From positions 558,001 through 622,000 of the forward strand of contig NZ_OY763931.1 in assembly GCF_963667685.1 (NCBI RefSeq): a stretch of 64,000 nt of DNA, in the 5' to 3' direction. Source of the DNA: Maridesulfovibrio sp. Lineage in GTDB: Bacteria > Desulfobacterota > Desulfovibrionia > Desulfovibrionales > Desulfovibrionaceae. A program made the translations under genes and the position numbers. Position 1 is the stretch's first letter. Each line of letters starts with the position of its first letter. A model generated the notes under the pieces. The model made no database searches and was not told where the DNA came from. It saw only the letters and a list, made by a program, of their open reading frames with translations. Of this stretch, positions 1 to 8,173 are shown one piece after another.

Positions 1-8
1 GGTTTGGT

Positions 9-668
9 ATGGGTAAGAAGAGAAGTTTCGTTAAGTATTTTTTTTGGGAAAGCAGGTTAATAGGTTGCTTGCTACTTGTGTTTGTTCCTGTTGCGTTGCT
101 TTTGTCTGACTGGAGTAAATTCGAATGGACCAAGGAAATATTAACAGCTTCTTGGAATATTTTTGAACCGATAGTTGGCACTCTTACTTTGGCTGTCGCT
201 GTGGTGCTTTATGTCGCAGAAAAGCGTGAATCATGGGAGGAAAGTCTTGAAAAAGTGCTTACTGCTGAGTTTAAGTGTGTGAAAAGTAAAAGTATGCTGA
301 TGGAGGCTCGGCGTATTCCTGTGGCAGGGGAGCACGATCTGAGGGCATGGGGCCAGCAATTAGGTGCTCAGATTCTTTATGGCGATCGCAGCTTGCAATA
401 CTTCAAAGTAGAACGCCGTGATGAGGTTGCAAAGGATGGTAGCTGCAAAGAATATATCCTTACTTTTTATTTAGAACGAGTCCCGGAAATTCTTGAGCCT
501 GTGCATGAAAAAAATGATTATGTGGTCTTGAAGGAAACACAGGATGGTTTTAAACGTGTCTATAACTCATCCGGTGAGGAATTTATGAAGCCTAAAAAAA
601 AGAAATCTCCAGAGGGAGAATTGATGAATCAGAAGATTTTTGTGAAAGAAGGCAAGCTGATTTCTTGA
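9..668 (+). CDS. Two-helix membrane protein of unknown function beside the CRISPR locus
   Basis: I do not recognise this family. The 219-residue product has two predicted membrane helices (about residues 17-33 and 51-69) followed by a soluble, basic-ended domain of about 150 residues, so it is probably a bitopic inner-membrane protein with a cytoplasmic C-terminal domain. The ATG used lies at the window edge without a visible ribosome site, and the frame is open upstream, so the start may be further left. It ends 22 bp before the first repeat of array A1 and is read in the same direction as the arrays. Because no type III effector genes lie in the window, they may sit to the left. Membrane accessory proteins are common in such loci, so this could be one of them. 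That role is inference from position only. Confidence 0.6.
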   Translation: MGKKRSFVKYFFWESRLIGCLLLVFVPVALLLSDWSKFEWTKEILTASWNIFEPIVGTLTLAVAVVLYVAEKRESWEESLEKVLTAEFKCVKSKSMLMEARRIPVAGEHDLRAWGQQLGAQILYGDRSLQYFKVERRDEVAKDGSCKEYILTFYLERVPEILEPVHEKNDYVVLKETQDGFKRVYNSSGEEFMKPKKKKSPEGELMNQKIFVKEGKLIS

Positions 669-690
669 TTTTTGGTATGTGTTGCCAGTT

Positions 691-865
691 CTCAAAAGAG
701 GTGTCCGTGTAGACACGGGTTTTGACAAACCACCGGTATAAAGACCAGATATCATCCGTCTCAAAAGAGGTGTCCGTGCAGGCACGGGTTTTGACGCTTG
801 GCGTAGGCTGTCGGGCATTGATATTGCTACTCAAAAGAGGTGTCCGTGTAGGCACGGGTTTTGAC
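691..865 (+). CRISPR. CRISPR array A1 (family A, 3 repeats, no leader)
   Basis: Three 36-bp repeats start at 691, 760 and 830, with spacers of 33 and 34 bp. Each begins CTCAAAAGAGGTGTCCGTG and ends GGGTTTTGAC, with a 5-bp stem CCGTG/CACGG placed so that the last 8 bases (GTTTTGAC) lie 3' of it. Loop variants (TAGA, CAGG, TAGG) differ between repeats. The 225-bp leader found before the other family A arrays is absent; the membrane-protein gene abuts instead, so this looks like the leader-distal remnant of a larger array. The 30 bp after the last repeat are almost identical to those after array A2 and may be a shared oldest spacer whose closing repeat is lost. Confidence 0.95.
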
Positions 866-904
866 TCTTCGTCGTCTTCATCTTCGTTTTCGTCATAATT
901 AAGG

Positions 905-948
905 ATTCCCGCTCTCCCCAAACCGGGGTCAGCGGGAGTTCTCTTTTT
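905..948 (+). terminator. Intrinsic terminator after array A1
   Basis: An inverted repeat CCCGCT (908-913) / AGCGGG (931-936), extended inward by CTCCCC/GGGG pairing, is followed by a T-rich run ending near 948. It lies 40 bp after the last repeat and would end pre-crRNA transcription. The same arrangement recurs after array A2. Confidence 0.6.
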
Positions 949-979
949 CCGCATAAATTCAGATCCTTACTCCAGCATA

Positions 980-1204
980 AAAAACTGAGTGTGCTCTCAA
1001 CTTTTTTTGAGCAATTTTCCTGTGAATAACTTTTGCGGGGTAATTTTGTGATTTTGTAATGTGCTGAAATAGCGATATAAAAATTGGAAAAGTTGCGAGC
1101 TGAAACTACGTCCCTAAAAAGGGTGTGGAAAAGTGCTTACTCAGCGGACGTAGCTGAAAATGGCTTTGCAAGGTGCTGGAAATGGAGTAGAAAAAAGACG
1201 ACCT
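980..1204 (+). promoter_or_regulatory. CRISPR leader, copy 1 (for array A2)
   Basis: This 225-bp block runs directly into the first repeat of array A2 and is repeated with the same length before arrays A3 (1918-2142) and A4 (5226-5450). It begins AAAACTGAGTGTGCTCTCAAC, includes a short TGCTC/GAGCA hairpin, and carries an 8-bp inverted repeat CTACGTCC (1106-1113) / GGACGTAG (1146-1153) near the array. An AT-rich, conserved block on the spacer-integration side of a CRISPR array is the expected form of a leader, which should hold the array promoter and the Cas1-Cas2 recognition site. Confidence 0.85.
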
Positions 1205-1803
1205 CTCAAAAGAGATGTCCGTGCAGGCACGGGTTTTGACTATTAGAGGATGAAGGCGGGAGGCCTTCTATATCACTCAAAAGAGATGTCCGTGCAGGCA
1301 CGGGTTTTGACGCTCTCTCCTCCACTTGAGAGACGGTTTGCGTTTCTCAAAAGAGGTGTCCGTGCAGGCACGGGTTTTGACCCGGTTATGTGGTGTGCTC
1401 CTACAATCGCCATTGCTCAAAAGAGGTGTCCGTGCAGGCACGGGTTTTGACTCAATGATTGAAATACCAGCAATATCCACAGACATCTCAAAAGAGATGT
1501 CCGTGCAGGCACGGGTTTTGACGTCTTGCCACCGACCTTATCCGGTTCATTTTCTACTCAAAAGAGATGTCCGTGCAGGCACGGGTTTTGACTGACTTGT
1601 TAATTTTGTCTTTATGTTCTTTCCAGACTCAAAAGAGATGTCCGTGTAGACACGGGTTTTGACTGGTCCTTAGACATACACACTTCGATTTTAGTGGCTC
1701 AAAAGAGATGTCCGTGTAGACACGGGTTTTGACCTTTTAAGAGCTTTTCTGGCTTGTTTTATTGCTTCTCAAAAGAGGTGTCCGTGTAGACACGGGTTTT
1801 GAC
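1205..1803 (+). CRISPR. CRISPR array A2 (family A, 9 repeats)
   Basis: Nine 36-bp repeats start at 1205, 1276, 1346, 1416, 1487, 1557, 1628, 1698 and 1768, separated by eight spacers of 34-35 bp. Repeats differ at two places only: AGAGATG or AGAGGTG near the 5' end, and a loop of CAGG (leader side) or TAGA (far side). The two loop edge bases change together (C with G, T with A), so they can still pair. The block of TAGA repeats at the distal end is the same type as the first repeat of array A1. The leader is immediately to the left, so new spacers should enter at 1241. Confidence 0.97.
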
Positions 1804-1842
1804 TCTTCGTCGTCTTCATCTTCGTTTTCGTCGTAATTAAGG

Positions 1843-1886
1843 ATTCCCGCTCTCCTTATCCCGTGGAAAGCGGGAGTTCTCTTTTC
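1843..1886 (+). terminator. Intrinsic terminator after array A2
   Basis: CCCGCT (1846-1851) and AGCGGG (1869-1874) pair around a variable interior and are followed by a T-rich run. The sequence is a diverged copy of the terminator after array A1, and the preceding 30 bp are also shared with that array. Confidence 0.55.
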
Positions 1887-1917
1887 CCGCATTAAATCAA
1901 ACCATTATCTCCAGCAC

Positions 1918-2142
1918 CAAAACTGAGCGTGCTCTCAACTTTTTTTGAGCAATTTTCCTGTGAATAACTTTTGTGTTCGGATTTTGTGCGTTTGCAACGC
2001 TTTGAAATAACATCGTAAAAAATGGAAAAGTTGCGAGCGAAAACTACGTCCCTAAAAAGGGTGTGGAGAAGCGGTCACTCAGCGGACGTAGCTGAAAATG
2101 GCTTTGCAAGGTGTTGGAAATGGGGTAGAAAAAAGACGACCT
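1918..2142 (+). promoter_or_regulatory. CRISPR leader, copy 2 (for array A3)
   Basis: Second 225-bp copy of the family A leader, ending exactly at the first repeat of array A3. It keeps the CTACGTCC/GGACGTAG inverted repeat and the array-proximal 50 bp, but the middle third is more diverged than between copies 1 and 3. The array it serves has unusual hairpin sequences, so leader and repeat seem to have drifted together. Confidence 0.8.
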
Positions 2143-2510
2143 CTCAAAAGAGGTGTCTGATTCGGATCAGGTTTTGACCACGCTCTCGCCAGTTTTGCGG
2201 CGGTTTCGTAGTTCAAAGGAGATTTCTGATTTGGATCGGGTTTTGACAAGGATAGAGGGATGAGATTTGGTGGTTTAGCGTTACTCTCACTCAAAAGAGG
2301 GTTCCGTGCAGGCACGGGTTTTGACAAAACTCTTTTATGTTTCAAGATATCACCAAGTCTCAAAAGAGGTGTCCGATCTGGATCGGGTTATGACTAGGCA
2401 AACTGGATTTTGTCTTCAAAGAACTCACGCAAAAGAGGTGTCTGATTCGGATCAGGTTTTGACACATAACAACAGTTGTTGTCCTCGTTCCATCAAATGA
2501 CTCAAAAGAG
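2143..2510 (+). CRISPR. CRISPR array A3 (family A, diverged hairpins, 5 repeats plus a fragment)
   Basis: Full repeats start at 2143, 2212, 2290, 2359 and 2428; a 10-base fragment (CTCAAAAGAG) at 2501 ends the array. Flanks match family A, but the stem is rebuilt: CTGAT/ATCAG (2143, 2428), CTGAT/ATCGG (2212), CCGAT/ATCGG (2359), and the standard CCGTG/CACGG only at 2290. Every variant still forms five pairs. Spacers are irregular (33, 42, 33, 33 and 37 bp). The array ends about 75 bp before the Cas6-RT-Cas1 gene. It is probably an older array, still structurally constrained. Confidence 0.92.
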
Positions 2511-2540
2511 CAATCTGTTTCAACGCAGACGCCAACCCCA

Positions 2541-2586
2541 TAATTTGCCCTTGACGCCTCTATGCGTTGGGGGCAAATTATTTTTA
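2541..2586 (+). terminator. Hairpin with T tract just before the Cas6-RT-Cas1 start (terminator or attenuator)
   Basis: TAATTTGCCC (2541-2550) and GGGCAAATTA (2571-2580) form a perfect 10-bp inverted repeat with a 20-nt loop that holds a smaller ACGC/GCGT pair. TTTTT follows directly at 2581. This has the form of an intrinsic terminator, which could stop array A3 transcripts from running into the gene, or attenuate the gene if its promoter lies upstream. The 3' arm lies just before the chosen start codon, so the structure could also limit ribosome access. Confidence 0.6.
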
Positions 2587-5210
2587 TGATTAATGACTTA
2601 ACTTCGCTTTACTCCCTCCAGTGGCACAGCCTTAAAATTTCCCTGACCAATACCCGCAATAAGTTTGCGAAGCAGCATCCGCTTTTTGTGCTGGATGCTA
2701 TCTTTAAGCACGCGCTTCGAAAATCCGGGCTGCGTGGGTTGAAATATTGCTTTCATCCTGATGGTGCGCCGTTCGGGAACAGGATTCACAAAGATTCCTG
2801 CTATGATGTTGAATTAATTTTCCCGGATGCCGAGCAACAGCAGGTGGATTCTTTCACTAAGGGATTGGCGGACCACCTTGCTGATCCGTACAATAATTTT
2901 GAACTTAGCCGGTTGGGGGCGGTGCGGACTGAGCAGCTTGCAGACATTGAAGGGGATTTTTCCGGGGATGTAAGTCAGGATGAAATTTGTCTTGATTTCA
3001 AAACACCTTTTGCTTTTGTCCCTACTGACAAAAAAAGGGGGTGGATGATTGAAAGGGAGCGGTTTTTTAATTCCTTCTGCCGTCAGGTAAATACGTTCTT
3101 CGGGCTGAATCTGGAGCTTGCACCGGAACTTATCAATGAAGTGGAAATTCATCCATATTTTTGGAGCTATGAGCAGTTCGGACAAAAGTCCAAAAGTGGT
3201 GCAGGTACCCGATACATTAATGGGATGAGCGGCCCGTTGTATCTGAAGGGGCAGTTGCAAAAGATTTTGCCGCTGCTGTTGCTTTGTTCGCGCATTCATG
3301 CCGGACGCAGAAGCGCAACAGGGTTAGGCTTTTATCTACTTAAGGCTGAAATGCCGTATTTTGATGCGCTGCTGCGGGATGATTATGCACTGGGAGTAGC
3401 AGCTTCCAGACTTGATCGCGATAATGATTTTTCTGCGGCTCTTGAGCGGGATTATGGCTCCATTGAAAAAGCGGTTTTTGAAATGCGCGATCGTATTGTG
3501 AATGGAGAATTTGAATGCTCCCCGGCAGTTCCTTTTGAAGTGGACAAGCCGCTCGGGGGCAGGCGGACTCTGGGGACGGTTTCCTCAGAGGATAGTCTGG
3601 CGCAAAAGCTGTTACATCAATTGCTTTCACCTGTTATGGACCGGATGTTTGAGCATTCTTCCGTTGGATTTCGTAAGGGAAGGTCCCGCGAAGATGCCAA
3701 AATGATGATCCAGCAGGCTATTCGCGAAGGATGCCGCTATGTGTTTGAGTCGGACATTGATTCATTTTTTGATGACATTGACCGGCCTACCATGCTCCTC
3801 AAGCTTCATGACGCCTTGCCGCAGGCAGATAAGATGACTCTCAAGGCTCTGAAGTCCTGTATTAATGCCGGATTTGCGGATGAGGGGGAGAATGCAAAAG
3901 GTTTGGTTCAGGGCAGCTCGTTATCCCCGTTGTTGTCGAATTTGTATCTGGACAGCGTGGACGAACGCATGGATGAACTTGGATATCGTTTCATTCGCTA
4001 CGCAGACGATTTTGTAGTGCTGGCTCGTAGCGAAGATGAATGTCGCAGTGCATATGACGATATGCAGGCTGTACTTAAGCCGCTTGGTTTGCAGTTGAAA
4101 GAAGGAAAGACCCGTATCAGCAATATTGATCCCGGCTTCAAATTTTTGGGTATAGAGCTGGATAGTGACCTTGCATGGGAGAGTATAGAGCAGGCGCAGT
4201 TGAAGAGGACTGTTTACGTCTGCAACCATTTTGCCTCGCTCGGTGTCGATGTTGATTGTCTGGCAATCAGAAAGAACGGCAGCTTCATAGCGCGGGTTCC
4301 GTTTGAGCGAACCAATGAGATTGTTATTTACGGCAACAGCGCGGTATCCACCAAGCTTATCCAGAAGTGCAGTTATGAGAAAATTCCTATTACTTTCTGC
4401 ACTCCGTCCGGTCATTACATAAATACCCTTTATCCTGAGTCAAAACATTTTCATGCTGTTTCCGGTCAGCACATGGCACGTCATAATTCAATGGGGCAGG
4501 ATGAAAGGGAGCGAATCTGTAAAAGATTGGTCAGTGCCAAAATTAATAATTATATTAAGTGGCTCTCAGCCCGTGACCTGCCGGAGAATGTAGTCGGGCA
4601 ACTCGAGCACTATGCTGAACGCGTTCAGCAGTCCAGCGGTAAAGAACACCTGTTCGGGATTGAGGGAAACGCGGCAAAAGTTTGTTTTGCTGCTCTGAAT
4701 ACTCTTATTCAGGATGAGTCCTTCAAGACCGAGAACAGGATTCAGCTTTACAAGCCGGATAAGCTGAATACGTTGCTGGATTGCTGTTACTCTCTGCTCT
4801 TTAATCGAATTAATTCCATGCTTCGAGTCCGGGGAATGAATCCGTATCTGGGAATTTTGCATAGTGATGAAAATAATTATGAGTCACTGGTTGCAGATTT
4901 ACAGGAACCTTTTCGGGCGAGGATGGACCGCTTTGCAGTGCGGTTGCTGAATAAGAATATTGTAACAGCAAATGATTTTGAGAATGTAACATCGACGAAA
5001 TTCAAGCTGGCGGGGGCGAGCATGGGGAAGGTGCTGGAACATTTTGAAAGGGAAATGTGTATCCGTATAGCTACAGAGTCCGGCACATTTGCGCAATTGC
5101 TTGATGCACAGGTGCGGAATTTACGAAATTGGGTTCAGGACCGGGACGAATTGAAATTTTTTCGGAGCGGAGAAAAGAATCTTGCTTTAGGTGAGGTTGA
5201 AATAATTTAG
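2586..5210 (+). CDS. cas6-RT-cas1: Cas6-reverse transcriptase-Cas1 fusion protein
   Basis: A three-part adaptation protein of 874 residues. Residues 1-300 resemble Cas6: a ferredoxin-like RAMP fold ending in a glycine-rich loop (GRRSATGLGF, from residue 240). Residues about 330-540 are a group II-intron-like reverse transcriptase with a VGFRKGRS motif, the QGSSLSPLLSN motif and catalytic YADD (472-475). The rest is Cas1, with metal ligands E693 (in EGNAAKV), H759 and D771/E774. Known RT-Cas1 fusions acquire spacers from RNA. The Cas6 part should process crRNA, probably of the surrounding family A arrays. I chose ATG 2586 over ATG 2562 because the latter lies in the hairpin loop; neither has a strong ribosome site. 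All catalytic residues are present, so the protein should be active. Confidence 0.95.
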   Translation: MINDLTSLYSLQWHSLKISLTNTRNKFAKQHPLFVLDAIFKHALRKSGLRGLKYCFHPDGAPFGNRIHKDSCYDVELIFPDAEQQQVDSFTKGLADHLADPYNNFELSRLGAVRTEQLADIEGDFSGDVSQDEICLDFKTPFAFVPTDKKRGWMIERERFFNSFCRQVNTFFGLNLELAPELINEVEIHPYFWSYEQFGQKSKSGAGTRYINGMSGPLYLKGQLQKILPLLLLCSRIHAGRRSATGLGFYLLKAEMPYFDALLRDDYALGVAASRLDRDNDFSAALERDYGSIEKAVFEMRDRIVNGEFECSPAVPFEVDKPLGGRRTLGTVSSEDSLAQKLLHQLLSPVMDRMFEHSSVGFRKGRSREDAKMMIQQAIREGCRYVFESDIDSFFDDIDRPTMLLKLHDALPQADKMTLKALKSCINAGFADEGENAKGLVQGSSLSPLLSNLYLDSVDERMDELGYRFIRYADDFVVLARSEDECRSAYDDMQAVLKPLGLQLKEGKTRISNIDPGFKFLGIELDSDLAWESIEQAQLKRTVYVCNHFASLGVDVDCLAIRKNGSFIARVPFERTNEIVIYGNSAVSTKLIQKCSYEKIPITFCTPSGHYINTLYPESKHFHAVSGQHMARHNSMGQDERERICKRLVSAKINNYIKWLSARDLPENVVGQLEHYAERVQQSSGKEHLFGIEGNAAKVCFAALNTLIQDESFKTENRIQLYKPDKLNTLLDCCYSLLFNRINSMLRVRGMNPYLGILHSDENNYESLVADLQEPFRARMDRFAVRLLNKNIVTANDFENVTSTKFKLAGASMGKVLEHFEREMCIRIATESGTFAQLLDAQVRNLRNWVQDRDELKFFRSGEKNLALGEVEII

Positions 5211-5225
5211 CTTTTTTGTATTGAT

Positions 5226-5450
5226 AAAAACTGAGTGTGCTCTCAACTTTTTTTGAGCGATTTTCCTGTGGATAATTATTTTGACGGAATTTTCCGGTTT
5301 TTTAATGTGCTGGAATAACGGTATAAAAAATGAAAAAGTTGAGAGCGAAAACTACGTCCTGAAAAAGGGTGTGGAAAAGTGTTCACTCAGCGTACGTAGC
5401 TGAAAATGGCTTTGCAAGGTGCTGTAAATGGAGTAGAAAAAAGGCAACCT
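5226..5450 (+). promoter_or_regulatory. CRISPR leader, copy 3 (for array A4)
   Basis: Third 225-bp copy of the family A leader, starting 15 bp after the Cas6-RT-Cas1 stop codon and ending at array A4. The inverted repeat near the array is weakened here (GGACGTAG reads GTACGTAG). It is closer to copy 1 than to copy 2. Confidence 0.85.
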
Positions 5451-5974
5451 CTTAAAAGAGGTGTCCGTGCAGGCACGGGTTTTGACATATAAAAGAGCTT
5501 TTAGTGCGGGGTTCTTCAAACTTAAAAGAGGTGTCCGTGCAGGCACGGGTTTTGACCGGCAAAGGCATTCATAGCGTCTTTCATGCTCAGGCTTAAAAGA
5601 GGTGTCCGTGCAGGCACGGGTTTTGACTGGCATCATCAAAGTGCTGGTTGTCCCACATGAACTCAAAAGAGGTGTCCGTGCAGGCACGGGTTTTGACTCA
5701 GAGGAATATGTATCAATTATTAAGATATCACTCAAAAGAGGTGTCCGTGCAGGCACGGGTTTTGACCCGCGCACATTGACCCGCAGGACTGTTTTTCAAG
5801 CTCAAAAGAGGTGTCCGTGCAGGCACGGGTTTTGACCACATGATTACCATCCCTTCGCCGACAAGGATTGCCTCAAAAGAGGTGTCCGTGCAGGCACGGG
5901 TTTTGACTTTGTTGTTTGACCCAGGCGACGAGAACTTCCATGCTCAAAAGAGGTGTCCGTGCAGGCACGGGTTT
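5451..5974 (+). CRISPR. CRISPR array A4 (family A, 8 repeats)
   Basis: Repeats start at 5451, 5521, 5592, 5662, 5731, 5801, 5872 and 5943, with seven spacers of 33-35 bp. The three leader-proximal repeats begin CTTAAAAGAG, the others CTCAAAAGAG. A repeat variant confined to the leader end fits recent duplication of the first repeat during spacer addition. The last repeat is cut after GGGTTT. All hairpins are CCGTG-CAGG-CACGG. About 120 bp separate the array from the next gene. Confidence 0.97.
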
Positions 5975-6096
5975 AAAGGCCGTTGCGATTGACATTTAAT
6001 TTTCCTGTTGGATAGTTTGCCAATTGAGGCATTCAAAGCACATCCCATTTATCTTACTTTGCGAAATCACAGGAAGTTGTTTATATAACAGCGCAT

Positions 6097-7146
6097 ATGC
6101 AACCACATTCATACACATCGCACTTTGATTCCTACTGCCCGGTACTGAGCACAGATATCCGCCGCTTCCGTATTTCTTTTGAAGGCCCGGCTTACTGGCC
6201 CTTTTTCGTGAGGGAGGTGGACGGTAATTACTCATGGATGGTCAATAGGGTTCGTTCCCGGCTGGGGCTGCTCCTGAAGGGGAGACTTTGCGCCGAAAAC
6301 GGCTATCAGGATTTCCGGGACCGGGATTGCAGGAGCTGTCCGCATGCTGAGAGCTGTATGTATCCACGGGCATTTATGCCTGTTTTTGAGAACAGGGGTA
6401 AAATCCTGAATATCTCGCCTGCTTTTGTTTTTCGGCTCGGTCGGGAAGGCCAGCCGCAGCAGGGCTGGCAGGGCTATCATCTGGATGTGAATATTTTCGG
6501 AAACGCAGAGGATCTGGTCGAAGAGCTTGTTCCTGAGCTGTGCAATGTGATCAGTGATCTTTCTTTTCCGGCAGTTGATTCCGAATGGTGGGCGCAGAAT
6601 CAGATCGATCATATCCTGCCTTTTGCTGCTGCCGAACCGAAATCAATCCTCCCTTCCGGCGATTGCTCCCAGCTGGATTACAGCAGTGTTTCCACTCTGG
6701 AAGCCTGTGCAGCCGCAATGCCGGGTGAAATCCAGCTGGATGCCAGCTATGATATTGAGGTCCGTTTCGAGACTCCTTTTCAGGTGATGGGCGAGGGCAG
6801 AAATATGTTGCGGTCTTTGTCCTTTTACGAGCTGCTCAGCCGCTCTGTGACCCGTTTCCGCAATATTCAACGTTGGTACGCAAATGCAGAGATGGGCAGG
6901 TTCGCGCCCGAGTTCTGGGAAACAGCAAAGAAAATCGAATCCCGGCACTGCTTGAGTCGCATGGCAGCGAGCAGGCATTCCCTGCGACAGGGGGAAAATA
7001 TAGATCTCACAGGCATGATCGGCCCCGCGCGCTACTACTCCGTACCAGGCTGCTACCTGCCGATACTCTACGCCGGAAGCCTCGTGCATATCGGCAGCAA
7101 AACCTCCCACGGCTTGGGGAGTTTTTCCGTACAGTGCTTGAAATGA
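6097..7146 (+). CDS. cas6: Stand-alone Cas6-family CRISPR RNA endonuclease
   Basis: A 349-residue RAMP protein of the Cas6 group whose C-terminal domain ends in the glycine-rich loop SLVHIGSKTSHGLGSF (about residues 327-342). A cysteine cluster (CRSCPHAESC, about residues 75-88) followed by a PRAF segment is typical of this subgroup. It would cut pre-crRNA at the base of the repeat hairpin, leaving an 8-nt 5' tag. It lies between the last family A array and the first family B array, and its 3' end abuts a truncated family B repeat, so family B repeats are its likely substrate. Start ATG 6097 has only a distant AGGAAG upstream and is uncertain by some codons. It is not the same as the Cas6 domain in the RT-Cas1 fusion. 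Confidence 0.85.
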   Translation: MQPHSYTSHFDSYCPVLSTDIRRFRISFEGPAYWPFFVREVDGNYSWMVNRVRSRLGLLLKGRLCAENGYQDFRDRDCRSCPHAESCMYPRAFMPVFENRGKILNISPAFVFRLGREGQPQQGWQGYHLDVNIFGNAEDLVEELVPELCNVISDLSFPAVDSEWWAQNQIDHILPFAAAEPKSILPSGDCSQLDYSSVSTLEACAAAMPGEIQLDASYDIEVRFETPFQVMGEGRNMLRSLSFYELLSRSVTRFRNIQRWYANAEMGRFAPEFWETAKKIESRHCLSRMAASRHSLRQGENIDLTGMIGPARYYSVPGCYLPILYAGSLVHIGSKTSHGLGSFSVQCLK

Positions 7147-7170
7147 GTGGGGGATTGGGATATTTAGGGG

Positions 7171-7471
7171 GTGCGTAATGACAGCGGATTGAAACCAAGA
7201 GCTAAAGAAACATGTGAGCATCTGTGGGGTTGAGTGATTCCGCGTAATGACAGCGGATTGAAACAACTTCCAGTCGAAGTTTTTATGCGGCCAGTTCTGT
7301 TGAACGATTCTGCACAATGACAGCGGATTGAAACTCGTAATCTAGGTGTGTGTTGTTGTATGCCATGTTGAACGATTCCGCATAATGACAGCGGATTGAA
7401 ACCGATTTTGAAGGTGACAAGCTGAATCAGTTTTTGTTGAACGATTCCGCATAATGACAGCGGATTGAAAT
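7171..7471 (+). CRISPR. CRISPR array B1 (family B, 5 repeats, first truncated)
   Basis: Four full 36-bp repeats start at 7229, 7299, 7367 and 7436; a 25-bp 3' fragment at 7171-7195 comes first. The full form begins GTTGAACGATTCCGC and ends GCGGATTGAAAC, with stem CCGC/GCGG and the last 8 bases (ATTGAAAC) 3' of the stem. Spacers are 32-34 bp. The last repeat ends in T instead of C, as in the other B arrays. The truncated first repeat lies only 25 bp after cas6, so the original leader has been lost and the array may no longer acquire spacers. Confidence 0.95.
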
Positions 7472-7472
7472 G

Positions 7473-7508
7473 AAAAAGCCGCCTTGAGATTTCAGGGCGG
7501 CTTTCGTT
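7473..7508. terminator. Bidirectional terminator between array B1 and cas2 copy 1
   Basis: GCCGCC (7478-7483) and GGCGGC (7496-7501) form a stem flanked by A5 on the left and a T run on the right, so it can terminate the array on the plus strand and cas2 on the minus strand. It follows the last repeat by one base. Confidence 0.8.
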
Positions 7509-7598
7509 TAGCGAATTTCCTTTCCAAGAAAGAAAACTGCTTGTCGGGCGGGACTATGCGTGTCTTTTGCGGATGCGGCTCTAAATCATTGTCGATAT

Positions 7599-7853
7599 TT
7601 ATTGTTCGTTGTGAATTAGTTTGCGCGCGAAAGTTTTCTCTAATGAAGTCAGCCGGGCCATGAGCAGGCTGTCGTCTTCATCAATGGTATTTTGCAGTTG
7701 CCCGAATAGTTCCTGTGCCTGACGCAGGCTTAGGCTACAGATTGATGCTGATTTCTGGCTGGCAATGTTCCATTCTTCAAGAATTTTTCAGACCTTACGT
7801 CGGGTCTTGTTTTTGGTGATGTCAAAAGAGATGAAATAAGGTGCTTTGTACAT
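7599..7853 (-). pseudogene. cas2: cas2 copy 1, broken by an in-frame stop
   Basis: This is a second copy of the cas2 gene at 8614-8868, with the same length of 85 codons and the same ribosome site (AAGGAGGA before ATG 7853). At the tryptophan codon of the RRKVW segment (residue 22) TGG has become TGA; the rest stays in frame and nearly unchanged. The product would stop after 21 residues, so the copy should be inactive unless read through. It belongs to a duplicated unit of terminator, cas2 and leader that connects arrays B1 and B2. The few differences between copies point to a recent duplication. Confidence 0.85.
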
Positions 7854-8173
7854 GACTTCCTCCTTTTGATTTGATCATGGCGTAAGGATAGGAAGCATGC
7901 AGCAGCCGTAAAATTACAGAGCCATAACAAATAGCTCGATTTCATTCGGGAATGTTAATTTTTTGCCGATTGCAGTTTTTTGATGGGTGTGATTTTGCTT
8001 ATATGGGATATTTTTTCAATAATCACCTGAAAAAATAGTAAAAGCTGTTGGTCGCGAAATACGAGTTTGTGGTGTGTTTTGTGTGACCAGTAAGTTAATT
8101 TGTGCTACTTGAAATGAGTGAAAAATGGGGGTATATAAGGTATTAGTTTAATGGAGTATAAAAATGGGTACCC
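7854..8173 (+). promoter_or_regulatory. CRISPR leader of array B2, divergent from cas2 copy 1
   Basis: A 320-bp block between the cas2 start codon and the first repeat of array B2, with an equal-length copy at 8869-9188. The array-proximal part is AT-rich and well conserved (GTGTGACCAGTAAG and GGGGTATATAAGG). It must hold divergent promoters for cas2 (minus) and the array (plus), and the spacer-integration signals. Confidence 0.8.

Noticed and set aside
567..954. Minus-strand reading frames across the CRISPR arrays
   Set aside because: They translate the repeats (recurrent SKPVPTRTPLL-type peptides) and have no independent support.
6097..7146. Stand-alone Cas6 as a Cas5 or Cas7 effector subunit
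   Set aside because: The C-terminal glycine-rich loop and cysteine cluster fit the Cas6 C-terminal domain, and no other effector genes are present.
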